Positions 20,094 to 31,709 of a stretch of 64,000 bases of DNA are shown one piece after another. The translations under genes were made by a program, and so were the position numbers. The notes under the pieces were generated by a model. The model saw nothing but the letters and a program-made list of their open reading frames with translations. It did no database searches and was not told where the DNA came from. The DNA is from Diprion similis (taxonomy: Eukaryota; Arthropoda; Insecta; Hymenoptera; Diprionidae), in contig NC_060108.1 of assembly GCF_021155765.1 (NCBI RefSeq), forward strand, positions 6,018,925 through 6,082,924, given 5' to 3'. Every line of letters begins with the position of its first letter. Position 1 is the stretch's first letter.

Positions 20094-23000
20094 TTATGTA
20101 TATACCGGGACCATCTCTAGAAACTATACAGCAACTGCGCATGCGCGAGTTTAAATCCGCCGTCCGTGCAGTCTGGCCACCCCGAATTTCAGCTGTCAAC
20201 CTTTGTTTTTGTCGGCCATGTAGTTCATACGCTATTTTGAGGTTAGAGTGTCAAATAATCGAGGTAGTGACTCGCAAAGGCTTGGGAAGTATTTGTCATT
20301 GCGCCAGAAAGTTGATTCTTGAAAGAACGGTCGGAATTTAATGCTAATGCTCTTTTACAATTCGTCTTAATCGAGTGAAACAAGAAATCTGTTTAAATGT
20401 TTGGTGCTTGGAAGAAACAAAGCAGGTAAGTAGGGACAATTTATTCAATCATTTTCATTACTTCATACATTAAGAATAAAAATGACATTTTTTTCTATCA
20501 ACAGACAATGCAGTAAGAATAATTGCATCTCTGCTATTCGCTGATATCTGCTCCCCCTATTCAATTCATGACACATGCAAACATTATCACTTCTTTTGTT
20601 GGTTGTTGGAAGAAGTTGTGGGTCTTACAGTTTCTTTTAATTTCATATCGCGTGCAACATATCTTTTAATCAACTTTGTCACTCTCTGGTAATTTCAGAA
20701 GGTAACATTAGATTTGATGATTCTTGATTGTTCAAGAAATTGGAATATCTTACCGTTAATAACACAACTGTGAATCTCTTTTTCTAGAATTTAGTTCAAC
20801 AAAATTGTTGTTACGACTACAGAAAATTACCCAATAATTATTCGAGTTCATTTTGTGAATTTTCAGCAATGTTCGATTAAATAAATGAAAGGAACCTAAT
20901 ACTAAAATCAAAATATTTCATTTACTGGAATAATTTCTGAATTTCATGTTGGTGCAGTTCGAAACAAAGAAAATCTATTCCGAAGAGTAAAACTGAGGAA
21001 CATTCTGTGACCCAATTTGAAAATAGACATTTTCAAAATGTACCTCAGTATCACAATTACCTTTCAGGATAACCATGTTTTAAAGAAATGTTCAGATCAA
21101 TAATATGAAGATATTAACTTATCAAATTCAAGATTCTAGCCCTTGTTCCTTTGAAACAAATGAATACCTAATTTTGAACGAAGTTCATGAAAACATTTTC
21201 TCAAATAATCTCCTACTTGCTGTTATTTAAGAACAATAGACTCAAACCTAAATCCAATAAAGTATCTTCTTCATAGTGCTCGGAACATCATCCGGTAACA
21301 TGAATATGCGGAAGGAATTCCTATGTCGCTGAAACCGTTATAAAATTCCTTGTTTTCAACTTGTGCCACTAGATAACTTTTGCGTTGCGAGTTCCATTTC
21401 CAATCTCAGGATGAGATTTTTTTGTTTCGGACAGTGTTAATATGGGATGCAGAAGTAATTGTAATAAATGTAGATTCACAAACTTTCAGTCTAAGTGAAG
21501 GACCATGGTAAGAGTGTAAAATTGAATCTGGTTTCAAGCTATCGAGAAGTTACCGGATAACTCCCTGATAGAGATTCATAATAAAAAAGTTAGCCAGCAA
21601 GTAAATCCTACTGTAGACCAAGTGATCATTTGTAACGTGTACTAGTAAGTGAATGCATTCTGTAGACGTTGCTGGAGTTGAACGAGACTGAAGCATGGAT
21701 GATAGCTGCAACTAGCTAGTCAGATGATACCGTCAATTAATATTGGCTTCAAAGATATTTTCTACTGAAGTTATCCAACATTGTTAGATTGAGATTGGTT
21801 CAATTTACCTATCAAAACTCATTCGTAGAATCTGATTCAAGACTTGAAACACTATTCATCTGAATTGAATACCAAGAGAGTAAGAAATAAAATATCAAAA
21901 CTAAAAAGAATAAAATTTGAAAAGAAATGCGAGCTAATAATACCGCTTGGATTACAATGGTGCACGGAATGATTCCTCGGCAAAATTAATTAGTAGCAAC
22001 TGTTGAAAAACAAACTTATTACTATTGGCTCGATCAATCTAAAATGATCGAATATTTAGAAATCATGATCTGTGGCGTGTCGTGCTCTTTAGTTTTGTCT
22101 CAACTGATGTTCAGAAGGTGGCGACGACCTGAAGAAATTCCCTTGGGTATCTGTTGCCTGATGAAACAACGGAACAATCAGGGTCGATGGTTGGAATGGT
22201 GGCACCAATCGAGAAATCAGGGTCCTTGCCATCAACGTTTGGACCATTAGGTAAGGTATGATTTTCCTCCCATTAACCACACTTGAAACTTTGAGCCTAC
22301 CAAAAAAGACGAATTTTATCATTAAATACACGTGAAAATATTGTCATATGCAAAGATCACAGAATCAGAAATTTACTTACACGCTTCGATGCCTGACAAC
22401 TTTAGTCCCACTTCGATGATGGATTGTTTCCTATCTGAAAATATTAGAAGGTATCATGATCAGTTAGGAGCTTCTAATATTTTTGGACACAACTGATTTG
22501 TAAAAAATTGCATGAAAAATGAACGTTATTGTAACTCATTGCCATGTGACATCAACTGACTCCACGTTCGAAAATTACAATCACGAGTTACCGATCGTTG
22601 GATATCGTTTCAGGTGATGCGTTTGTAAGTTCCATTTATTGACTTTGAATTGTTAATTTTTCTTATAGTCCATATTTTCCCGAAATCAACAAAATTCATC
22701 GAATCGCGAATGTCACATCATGCTCGCGAGGTTATCAAAATTTGTTTATCCGAACCGCTGAACACGCGGTAATTAAACGTCGCCGTTCTCATCGCGGAAC
22801 CATTTCCATGTTTTCCCACGTAATGATAAGGAAGGATATCGATTTCTTAAACTGAAAGTCAGAAACAGATCACCACGTGGTATTTAGCCAGACAATAGTA
22901 CGTATCATAATTCTGTGCATACTGAAAAACACCCGCGAGGGCGCGAAAATCACGCAGCTACCACAATCTGATTGGATGAGACCAACGTCGCGACCGATAT

Positions 23001-23164
23001 CAGCCAATCAAATCATCTATCTGTAAAGTTTCCCAACTTCTCCACCCGCGAATATAAACTCTCCCGCGCGCGTAAACTGGCCACTTTGCAAAAAGATTGC
23101 ACGTGGTGAACCTCGTGTTTGATAAGTATCGTAATCCTTTTGTGAAGTTTTTTACAGGTTGAAA

Positions 23165-24384
23165 ATGCCTAATTACAAGTTTTCTGTTCAAGAAAAAGTG
23201 GAGCTGGTGAAGCATCACCATCAAGGACTGACGTACCGGGAAAATAGAGATCATTTCGCGGCTGCCCACCCGGATCGACCGATACCGTCCATCGCGACAA
23301 TCAGGAACATGGTCCTGAAGTTTGAGCAAACTGGGAGTGTCGACGAGAGGACGAAGAAAGTGGTCCAGCCAAACCGGCAACTAAGTTGGGATACCAAGCT
23401 GGACATCTGCTTGACCATCGAAGAGGATCCCTTCAAGCCAACCAGCCATGTTGCACAGGAGCTTGAGATTTCCAAGGCGTCGGTCAGAAGAGTGCTGCGT
23501 GAAGCTAAGTACAAATCGTACAAGTTTCAAGTACATCACGAACTCTTGGTTGGTGATGGCGATAATCGTCTTCGCTTCAGCCAAGAGATGATGGAACGTC
23601 TGAATGCAGATGAGGGCTTGTTGAGTCGCATTTGTTTCTCCGATGAAAGTACGGTGATACTTCTCGGAAAACCCAACAGGCAGAACACCAGAGCCTGGTG
23701 CCGAAGCAACCCTCGTCTGTTCATTCAGGCCGGCACGCAGTACCCGTTGAAGCTCAACGTCTGGCTCGGCGCCATTGGTAATCGGCTGATCGGGCCATTT
23801 TTCATCGATGGGAACCTCAACGGTGAAAAGTATCTTCGGTTACTTAGGGACCACATCGTACCAGCTCTTAGGCTGATTGAAGAAATCGTGAGTGTACCTT
23901 ATCGTGTGAGGGGGGCCTTTTTATTAGCAGACTCCCTGTGATTTTGAAATAAATACTTGTTATGCTTACTAAAAGTAACGTGTCTTTTTCTGTATTTTAG
24001 GGCGAACCTGTTTGGTTTCAGCAGGATGGAGCCCCGGCTCACTTTACACGAGCCGTCCGGGATTACCTCGACCAAGAGTTCCCTGGACGTTGGATCGGTA
24101 GAGGAAGCCCGGAGGTGGAATGGCCAGCTCGTTCCCCTGATCTCGCCCCTCTGGACTATGGCTTGTGGGGCCATTTGAAAAATGTTCTCTATGCACAAGG
24201 TAGAATTGAAGGCCTTGCAGCACTGCAAGCCAGAATTTTGGACATTCTGCAGAACCTGTCGCCAGATGTTATATCGAACACAACAAATGCATTTTACGAT
24301 CGGCTCGGTTACTGCGCTGCAGCTGCTGGAGGGCATTTTGAGCATTTATTGAAAGGGAACCAGTGGCCAGATGATCATGGGTGA
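23165..24384 (+). CDS. X0 transposase, Tc1/mariner-like, two exons
   Basis: Exon 1 is 23165-23887 and exon 2 is 24001-24384, with a GT-AG intron at 23888-24000 (donor GTGAGT, acceptor TATTTTAG) and phase 0; the product is 368 aa. The N-terminus (YKFSVQEKVELVKHHH) matches the DUF4817-type helix-turn-helix of insect transposases. A second HTH (SHVAQELEISKASVRRVL) follows near residue 100. The catalytic motifs are FSDES, WFQQDGAPAHF and SPDLAPLDYGLWG, a D,D,D arrangement. There are 42 residues between the second and third D, longer than the 34 of mariner. No stop or frameshift is seen, so the product may be active. It would act on the CCGGGACC termini of X0, X1, X2 and X3; that pairing is inferred from position. 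Confidence 0.85.
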
Positions 24385-24392
24385 TCAGTAGG

Positions 24393-25290
24393 GAAGTTGA
24401 GATTGGTCTCCTTGAGTTGTAGGACGATTGTCCGGTAAGTTATCGTTTTGTTTACTTTTTCCTTCAATAATACGAGTTAGACTGTAAAATTGACTGCTGT
24501 TCTTTTTCTGTTTTTGGATGTCTGGTCAACCCTTCTTTGTTAACTGAACATCGACTGTGGTACATTGGAGTTGCGTAAACTTTGTCAACTATTCAACGGA
24601 GTCAGCGAGGATTTTTTTAGGGTATTGCATCAGGTACGTCTACTGTGACTTGCTACTTTTTGTACTCCTAAGCTTTGTGTTCAAGATACCCAATTTTTTT
24701 TTATTTCTCGTTACTGATTTTATTTATTTATTTCATGTTTATCGGTACGGATTACTGGCTTCGGGACCACTGCACTGTAACAAATCTACTCCGGAGGCAC
24801 CTTCTACTGAGATTCAACGATCCATTTATTTTTATCACGGAAGTGAAGATTGGTCTCCTTGAGCTATGGGATGATTGTCCTGTACGTTATTGCGTTGTTT
24901 CCTAATTTTTCTTTAGTAACATGAGTTACACTGTGAAATTAACTGTTGTCCTTTTTATCTTTTCGTACTTGGATGTCTGGTGAACTCTTCTTTGTTAACG
25001 GAACATCGACTGTTGTACAATGGACTTGCATAAACTTTGTCAACTATTCAACGGAGTCTTTGAGGGTTTTTGAGGGTATTAGGACATTTGTCAAGTACGT
25101 TTGCTGTGATCGCTAACTTTTTGTGCTCCTAAACTTTGTGTTTACAATCAATAATTAATTTTTATTCCTTGTTACTGATTTAATTACTCATTTCATGTTC
25201 ATCGGCACTGATAACTGGTTTCTGGAGTACTGCACTGTAAGAAATCTACTCCGGAGCTACCTTCTACTGGGTTTCAACAATGTACTTATT
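24393..25290. repeat. Tandem duplication of about 447 bp in X0
   Basis: 24393-24838 and 24840-25290 are diverged tandem copies, both beginning GAAGT..GATTGGTCTCCTTGAG and both containing GGATGTCTGGT and TTTGTCAACTATTCAACGG. X1 and X2 carry only part of one unit. The duplication lies just downstream of the transposase stop codon. Confidence 0.85.
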
Positions 25291-25781
25291 ATTAATTTTA
25301 TGTGAATAAAGAATCTTTTTGAGATAAACAATATTTTCACTTACCTGCCTCAGTTTGTCTAGACTCCCACTCGTTGATGACGTTTCACATTTTATTTCAG
25401 ATTTCTTCAATAAATAACTAACCCAATTTCTGCAGCTTTTGATATTTGTTTCTCCATTCGAGCCTTTATTATGTCGATTGAATATCTTCGAATATCGACG
25501 ACGGTATTGTTGAATGACACTATTCTTAGACAATTCTCGCGAAATAGGAATAAATATTAACATAACCTCAATCCGCTACTTTAGGCGCGAGAGATTCACA
25601 GCCTTGTCATATTTTTTGTATGTTGGTCCCCTTGGTTTGCTGACGAAAATTACGCCGCGGGGCAATTTCGCTGACCAATGAGATTGAATTATTTGGCGCA
25701 TGCGCAGTTGCTGTTTAGTTTCTAGAGATGGTCTCGGTATATATATAACTATATATATATATTGTAACGTTTGCCCTGTAG

Positions 25782-28700
25782 CAGCCCCCTGACACAGGCC
25801 GCTATTCCCATACAACAAAACGAAACGCGTTTTGTAGCCGTTTTTTAATTCAGCTAGTGCCCTGTACGTGGCGCTGACCCGACGTGACTGCCTGAGATTT
25901 CCCCTTCCTCTATACGCTATACGTCATACGGCCATTTTTTTGTTTTCTCGGTGCGTTTCGAGGTTATTGTTTTCGTAAACAAATTCCTGTGAACCTTTCG
26001 TAAACAAAAAATTATAAATATTCTTTTTGATTTACATATATTTTGTAGTGCAGTATTCGGTGTTCGGTGTGATTAGTTTTTTTTTTTGGACAGTAATTGT
26101 AAAAAAACAGTGCGAGTGGTAAACACAAACATTTTGCGTATAATATTTATCATGCCGACGTGCATCGTACCGGGCTGTACTTCGGGGTACATTTCAAATC
26201 GCGAAAAAGTTCACTTTTTCATCTTACCCCGAAATGCCGAGAGTGAGAAATTGTGGAAAGTGGCAACAAGAAGAACGAACAATTTGGTTAAAGCCGGAAG
26301 AGCGGTATGCGAAAAACATTTTCGAAAAGACGAAATTGTTTGGAAACGCGAACTGCTCGGTTCCGATGGTCAAGTACTTGGAGTGGTGAGTATTATTGAC
26401 TTTCATAATTTGTTTGCAACATTTTTTTTGTAATTTGCATTATTATCATTGTGATTGTAAATATAATTACAGACGCAGTACAAAATTCCGAGATTAAAAA
26501 AAGGCTCCGTACCCTCGCAGTTCCCGTGGAACCAATTCAACGAACCTCTCCAGCTGCAATGCCAAAATGAATCACCGGAGGAGGCCAATCACGGACACGA
26601 AATTTCTCAGGAAGAGGAAGGTGAAAAATCGAACGCCGAGGAGAATATTTCCATCGCTGCCATTGCCGAGGAGATTTTTTCAGGCAGTCAACATTTTACA
26701 TCGAATGAATCCGTCCAAGTAGCAGAAGAAGTACCAACACAAGTGGAAAATACTACAAGTACTCTGCACTTCACAGAACTGCTCGCAGCGGAGATAATCA
26801 CTCCTTCCGGATGGATGAAGCAAATTGTAGACTGCGACAATGCCAAACTCATGTTTTTTTTCACCAACAGAACTGAGAAAGTTGATGAAATGTATGAAAC
26901 ATTTATATTGAAAGACATCACACTAAAAGAAGGATTGTCTGTTCGAATAAGAGTTTTAGGTGTACCGCTCAATCCCAGTCATCATCTCGATCTCAACTTG
27001 CCTCGCTGTATAACGGACATCGAACAGTTGCAGTCTTTGTTAGCAACGATGCATCGGCTCAACGTATGTCGCGGTTGTGGTGAACCACCGGAGCAGCTGA
27101 ATTGTACCACATTGAAAAAAGACGTTTCTGGTACCTGGCGTCACGATCAATGTTCACTGTTACTATACAACTCGAAAGTGTGTGAATATTGTAACCGAGC
27201 AAAGAAAACATTGGCCACGAATCTTCGAAGGTATCTACAAGGCTAGGGGAGAATTCGCAAGAAATCGATTATCGATTTGAAGGAGCAACAGCGGCAATTA
27301 TTAAAATCGCAATCGAGGTACCGCTCAGCAAAAAGGGCCAAACGTCTTGCTCGGGAAAAAATCAAAAGTTTGAAGATGGAGGTTCACGAGATTCGCAAGA
27401 AAACGGCATCGTGTACCAGTCAAGATCTTGAGCGACATATTGAGAATGGAAATATTCCTCAAACCCAACTTCAAGTGTTAAATCAAATAATTGATGCCGC
27501 GAAACATAAGGATTCCAAAGGACGCGATTACTCGGAGGAATGGATGTTGCTGAGCATGCTCCTGAATATGAGGTCTCCAACAGGGTACGAGTTTCTGCGA
27601 TCGAACGAGATTTTGCCTCTTCCATGCAAGAGAACTGTTCGCAGGTATGTTATACTCTGTATTTGCATTATTTGGAATTATGAAATTAAAAAATTGAAAA
27701 TATTAAAAAATATAATTGCATTTTCTCACTTACTATCGATAAATACGAACTAAATATCGTCAATTGTTTCCAGAAATTTATCGAAAATTAAAACCACCTG
27801 TGGTTTTGATCAGGAATTTTTCGAGGTACTGAAAGTGGCCTTAAATAAACAAGACGAATCACAAAGACACGGGATCCTTCTCATCGATGAAATTTCGGTT
27901 CGGGAAAGTGTCAGTGTTGACACAAAAAACCTCACCTATAAAGGATTAATCGACTTCGGGGAGGACGGCTGCAAATCCTCGAATTTCAATGAAAAGGCAA
28001 ACCATGCATTGGTTTTGATGTTCCAGCCGTTGAACAATTCCAGCTGTCAGCCTATTGCGGTTTTTGCCTCGAGAGGACCCGTAAAAGGAGAAGTGCTCGC
28101 CCAACTCGTCGTGAAAGCAATTGTTTTGCTTGAAAATATTGGCGCAAAAATACACGCAGTTGTTGGCGATGGAGCCAGCACAAATCGAAAATTTTGGTCT
28201 GAAGTCGGCGTGAGCGGGAAAAAAGACGATCTGCGCAATCACTTCGAGCATCCTTTGGTAGAAGGTCGTAAAATATTCGTTTTTTCCGACATTCCACATC
28301 TCATAAAAACCATCCGAAATCGTTTGCACAATAAGGGAGTTTTACAGGTATGTATATTTATATGCATTTAAAGTAAATAGCTTCATAAATATATTTGTCG
28401 TCTTCATTATTGTAAAACATTTTTCAGATTGATCCTGCAGAATCGCTCATTACGTGGGAGCACTTTAAACTTCTCTACGAAAAAGACCGAGAAAATGCAG
28501 GTCCCGGCCAATCTCTAGTTTGTCCGAGATTGACGTCGAATCACGTCAATTTGAACAACGCCTCAAAAATGCGTGTGCGCTTGGCTACTCAAGTAAGCCT
28601 CTCCGTTCTTAAAATTCGCCTGTGTCTACCATAAAACAAAGGTCTCTCATAAAAAGTAAAAAAAAAATTGAATTGATTCAAATTTTAACTTACAGGTCTT

Positions 28701-30726
28701 CAGCAAATCAGTCGCACGAGGGCTGCGGTTTTTCAAAAAGTACGTACCGGAACTTCGTGACTGTGAAGCCACGGCGTCATTTTGTGAGTGGATCAACAAT
28801 ATGTTCGACGCTCTCAATCGTAAACACCCGATCGACGGTGTCGAACCAGGCAATATTGACTACAAGGTAAATATAACAAATGATATCGTTATAATGATCT
28901 ATGCGATATTACTATTGTTTATCGATAAATATTATTATTGTGATAGGAAATTCAAGAGTCGCTGAGAAAGTTGGACGCTTGGGAGACCATGTGGAAAAAG
29001 GGCGAGTATCAGCGGATCTGTTTTTAACGAAACAAACCGCAGAGGGTCTCCGCGTTTCACTACGGTCGATGTTAGATCTGGTAGACTACCTAACGCAGCA
29101 CTGTAATTTTCCCTATGTGTTGACCGGTCGAGTTAATCAGGATCCGCTGGAGGTTTGTTTACAGAGCCCTTTCGTCGAGAAATTTCCCACAAATTGCTTC
29201 CGTCATTAACAGGCTTCGTGTATTTATAAGATTCGACAACGTGCTAACATGAATTTTCAATTTCTTTTATCTACAAATCATGCATTCGAAACTTATCAGA
29301 TTCAGGATTCCGTAATGATGGTTCTTTATTATTTCTTTGCACGGTTTGCACGTTAATCTATGCATGTGTCTTTGTTTTTTTGTGTTCATTGCAGAAGTTT
29401 TTTGGTACTGTTCGACAAGCGGGTGGTTGTGATGATCATCCCTTGACGCCAACGTTTCTGAATATTTATAAAATTCTTTCTCTATACAGTATTTTAAAAC
29501 CTCCAAAAACGGGAAACTGTTCCATCACCAAAGAAAACCCTACCGAGCCTTTGGTAACACTTGCCGATCTGAAATCGATATACCACAATCCCGAGACTTC
29601 CGCAAACATTTCAAATTCCATCAAAAAAAAGTTGCAACGCATTGTGCAACATGAAGAATGGGACTTCGAAACTGTATCGGATCACGATTACAGCGTGCCC
29701 GAAGTTGCCAGTTGCGTTATGTATTGCCTCACTGTTGACCTTACAAAACGAATTTGTAACACAGTCAAGTGTCTAAAATGCAAAGACGCATTATTGAAAT
29801 CAGATGCCAATGGCATAATTCTTCCCGAAGCTCTATTGAGCAATTGGCAACAACGCGACGGACTGGTCCACCCGAACACACATCTATACCGGTTTTTGGT
29901 CTTTCTGGAGAACAGCTTCCAAGCTCACTGTAATTCCACGCATGTTTTTGATGACATTTTCGAAGATGTTCTTAACTATCGAAGCCTGTCATTCCCGTGC
30001 CCTAATCACGCTCATGATATTTTGTACAAATAATTCAATATTTCGTTACAAAAAGAATGCAGCAATATTGTACGCGAATAAACGCCGAGCGAAAAAAAAA
30101 TAACCAGCTCGGCAAAAAAAAAATCAAAATTCTGTACAACATAAATGTACATTTGTACACGACGATGACATTTTTCGACGTATTTAGTAAAATAATATTT
30201 ATAATTTTATAAAATAAATATTTAAATAAATATTGATCTGTTTTTATATAGTTTGTCTTATTTCATCCGCCTTTCTTCTTTTAGTCTGGTTTCAGAAATT
30301 TACATACAAATAAATACATAACAAAATAAAAACAAAAATAAATACATATAAAAAATTGAAAACTTAACAAACAGTAAATACACATATAAAAATACCAAAT
30401 ACAATAAATAAATGAAATAAAGTTCATTGCAATGGTATTTATTCGGATTTTCTATGTTACCCTACAACTTCGAAAAGTCAGGCAGGTAATGTGATAAAAC
30501 GGATAAAACCCACACCCCCCTCCCATTACAGCGGTTTTAAATATTGCGAATTGTTCATATCTTTCGGTCGCCCCAACACCCCGCTACATCCTATAGGCAA
30601 ACCCATCCCCTCTCCGCATCACATTCCAGCGGTCCTGTAGCTGCCAGCGCTACAAGCGGCAAAGTTCGGCGACAATTCCGAGCTACATTTCGCGTGCCGA
30701 CTTCAGCGGCCAGTGTCAGGGGGCTG
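25782..30726 (+). mobile_element. P-like DNA transposon (4.9 kb)
   Basis: The termini are CAGCCCCCTGACAC and its complement, with about 21 of 22 bases matching as terminal inverted repeats. The target duplication CCCTGTAG (8 bp, the size typical of P elements) sits at 25774-25781 and 30727-30734. The gene inside is THAP domain plus P-element transposase. 30034-30726 is AT-rich 3' sequence with several AATAAA signals and no gene. Confidence 0.94.
26152..30033 (+). pseudogene. P-element-like transposase, seven exons, two lesions
   Basis: Exons are 26152-26385, 26473-27644, 27774-28347, 28428-28592, 28696-28866, 28947-29152 and 29395-30033, all with GT-AG junctions and matching phases. Exon 1 encodes a THAP zinc finger (MPTCIVPGCTSGY, then CEKHF). 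Exon 2 has an acidic linker, a segment with Cys pairs, and a basic coiled coil. Exon 3 carries the RNase H-like core, with LLIDEIS and VVGDGASTN, and FSDIPHLIKTIRN. Later exons have FLTKQTAEGLRV, TGRVNQDPLE and FFGTVRQAGGC, typical of P transposase. Two lesions are seen: an in-frame TAG at 27244-27246, and a one-base loss in exon 6 (206 nt where 207 is needed). The first ATG in frame with the THAP domain was taken as start. Confidence 0.9.
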
Positions 30727-31709
30727 CCCTGTAGGCACTGCAAGTGCCGACAGTGCGCCGGTGAGTTGTCTTTGTCCTGTTGTCAGTCAAACCTCTTTAC
30801 ATTAATGTTTTTAAGAAAAAGGACATCCAATCCTCAGTCGGTGCAAGGTTATGAGTTAGTACGTCAAGTTGTCTACTCTCAGTTCAGGTTTTACTCGTCG
30901 CTATTGTTGAGCGCGGATTTTATTCGTTGCTCCTGATCTATGGTTAATGTGTTACTCCTAGTTTAGGCGCGGGTTTTATCCGTTGCTCGTCCCTCTCTAT
31001 TGGTTTGTTACTCCTGGCCTAGGCGCGGGTTTTATCCGTTGCTCGTTCCCTATTTATTTGTTTCTTAGTATGCCGTCGAATGACTTCAAGATATTTTCTT
31101 TAATAACTTTAATCTTTAATTTATGGAAAAGCTTGAATAATATATACAACTTTATAACTATCAATTAATTCTATGTACAGCTGTCTGCCCACTTGACGCC
31201 TTATACTATTCTTCACCAGGTGTGAATTTCTATAACTAAATGAGTTGATATCTATTCGTTCGAAATAACAAAATAAAAAAAATAAAAGAAAATGAAAGAA
31301 AAAAAAAAGGAAAGGAAACTAAATCGAATTGAGAAAATAAAGCTCAATTCAAGAATATTTGGAATCAATAATTCGATGAAATTGCTGTGGATTTATTTAA
31401 TTGTTTATCTAATGTCTTGTGCAAGATTTCTATGATATCAGCCGGCTCAAGGGCTGGTCTTGGGTGCGATTCTGTATTTGAAGTGAGATTGCTCACTTCT
31501 CGCATTTTCATCTCACGTGAGTTGGTTCGACTGATTCCGTAACGGTGTAGTGAAAATACGAAATAACTAGACGTGAGATGAGATGGAATGTTGTTTTTTC
31601 TCAGACTGTACTGTACTTTCCTACGCGTTGGCTCGACATTCGACTCAAAAAAAATAAAAAGAGATTTGATCGCAATTTTGTGCTTTGTTTATTGAACTTT
31701 TCAGTCAAC

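Larger units (their letters stand above)
20105..25737 (+). mobile_element. X0, autonomous-looking X transposon (5.6 kb)
   Basis: The ends are CCGGGACCATCTCTAG... and its complement, flanked by TA on both sides (20103-20104 and 25738-25739). The terminal inverted repeats are about 42 bp and end in the palindrome GCGCATGCGC. Positions 20105 to about 22520 and about 24640 to 25737 are shared with X1 and X2. The middle (about 22520-24640) is unique to this copy and holds the transposase. The 2.4-kb left part holds no open frame of note. Confidence 0.85.

Noticed and set aside
22520-24640. Treating the transposase in X0 as a separate transposon inserted into X
   Set aside because: No inverted termini or duplicate flanks were seen at the joints, and a repeated ATTGC suggests deletion in the short copies. 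It remains possible and is listed as a refuting outcome.
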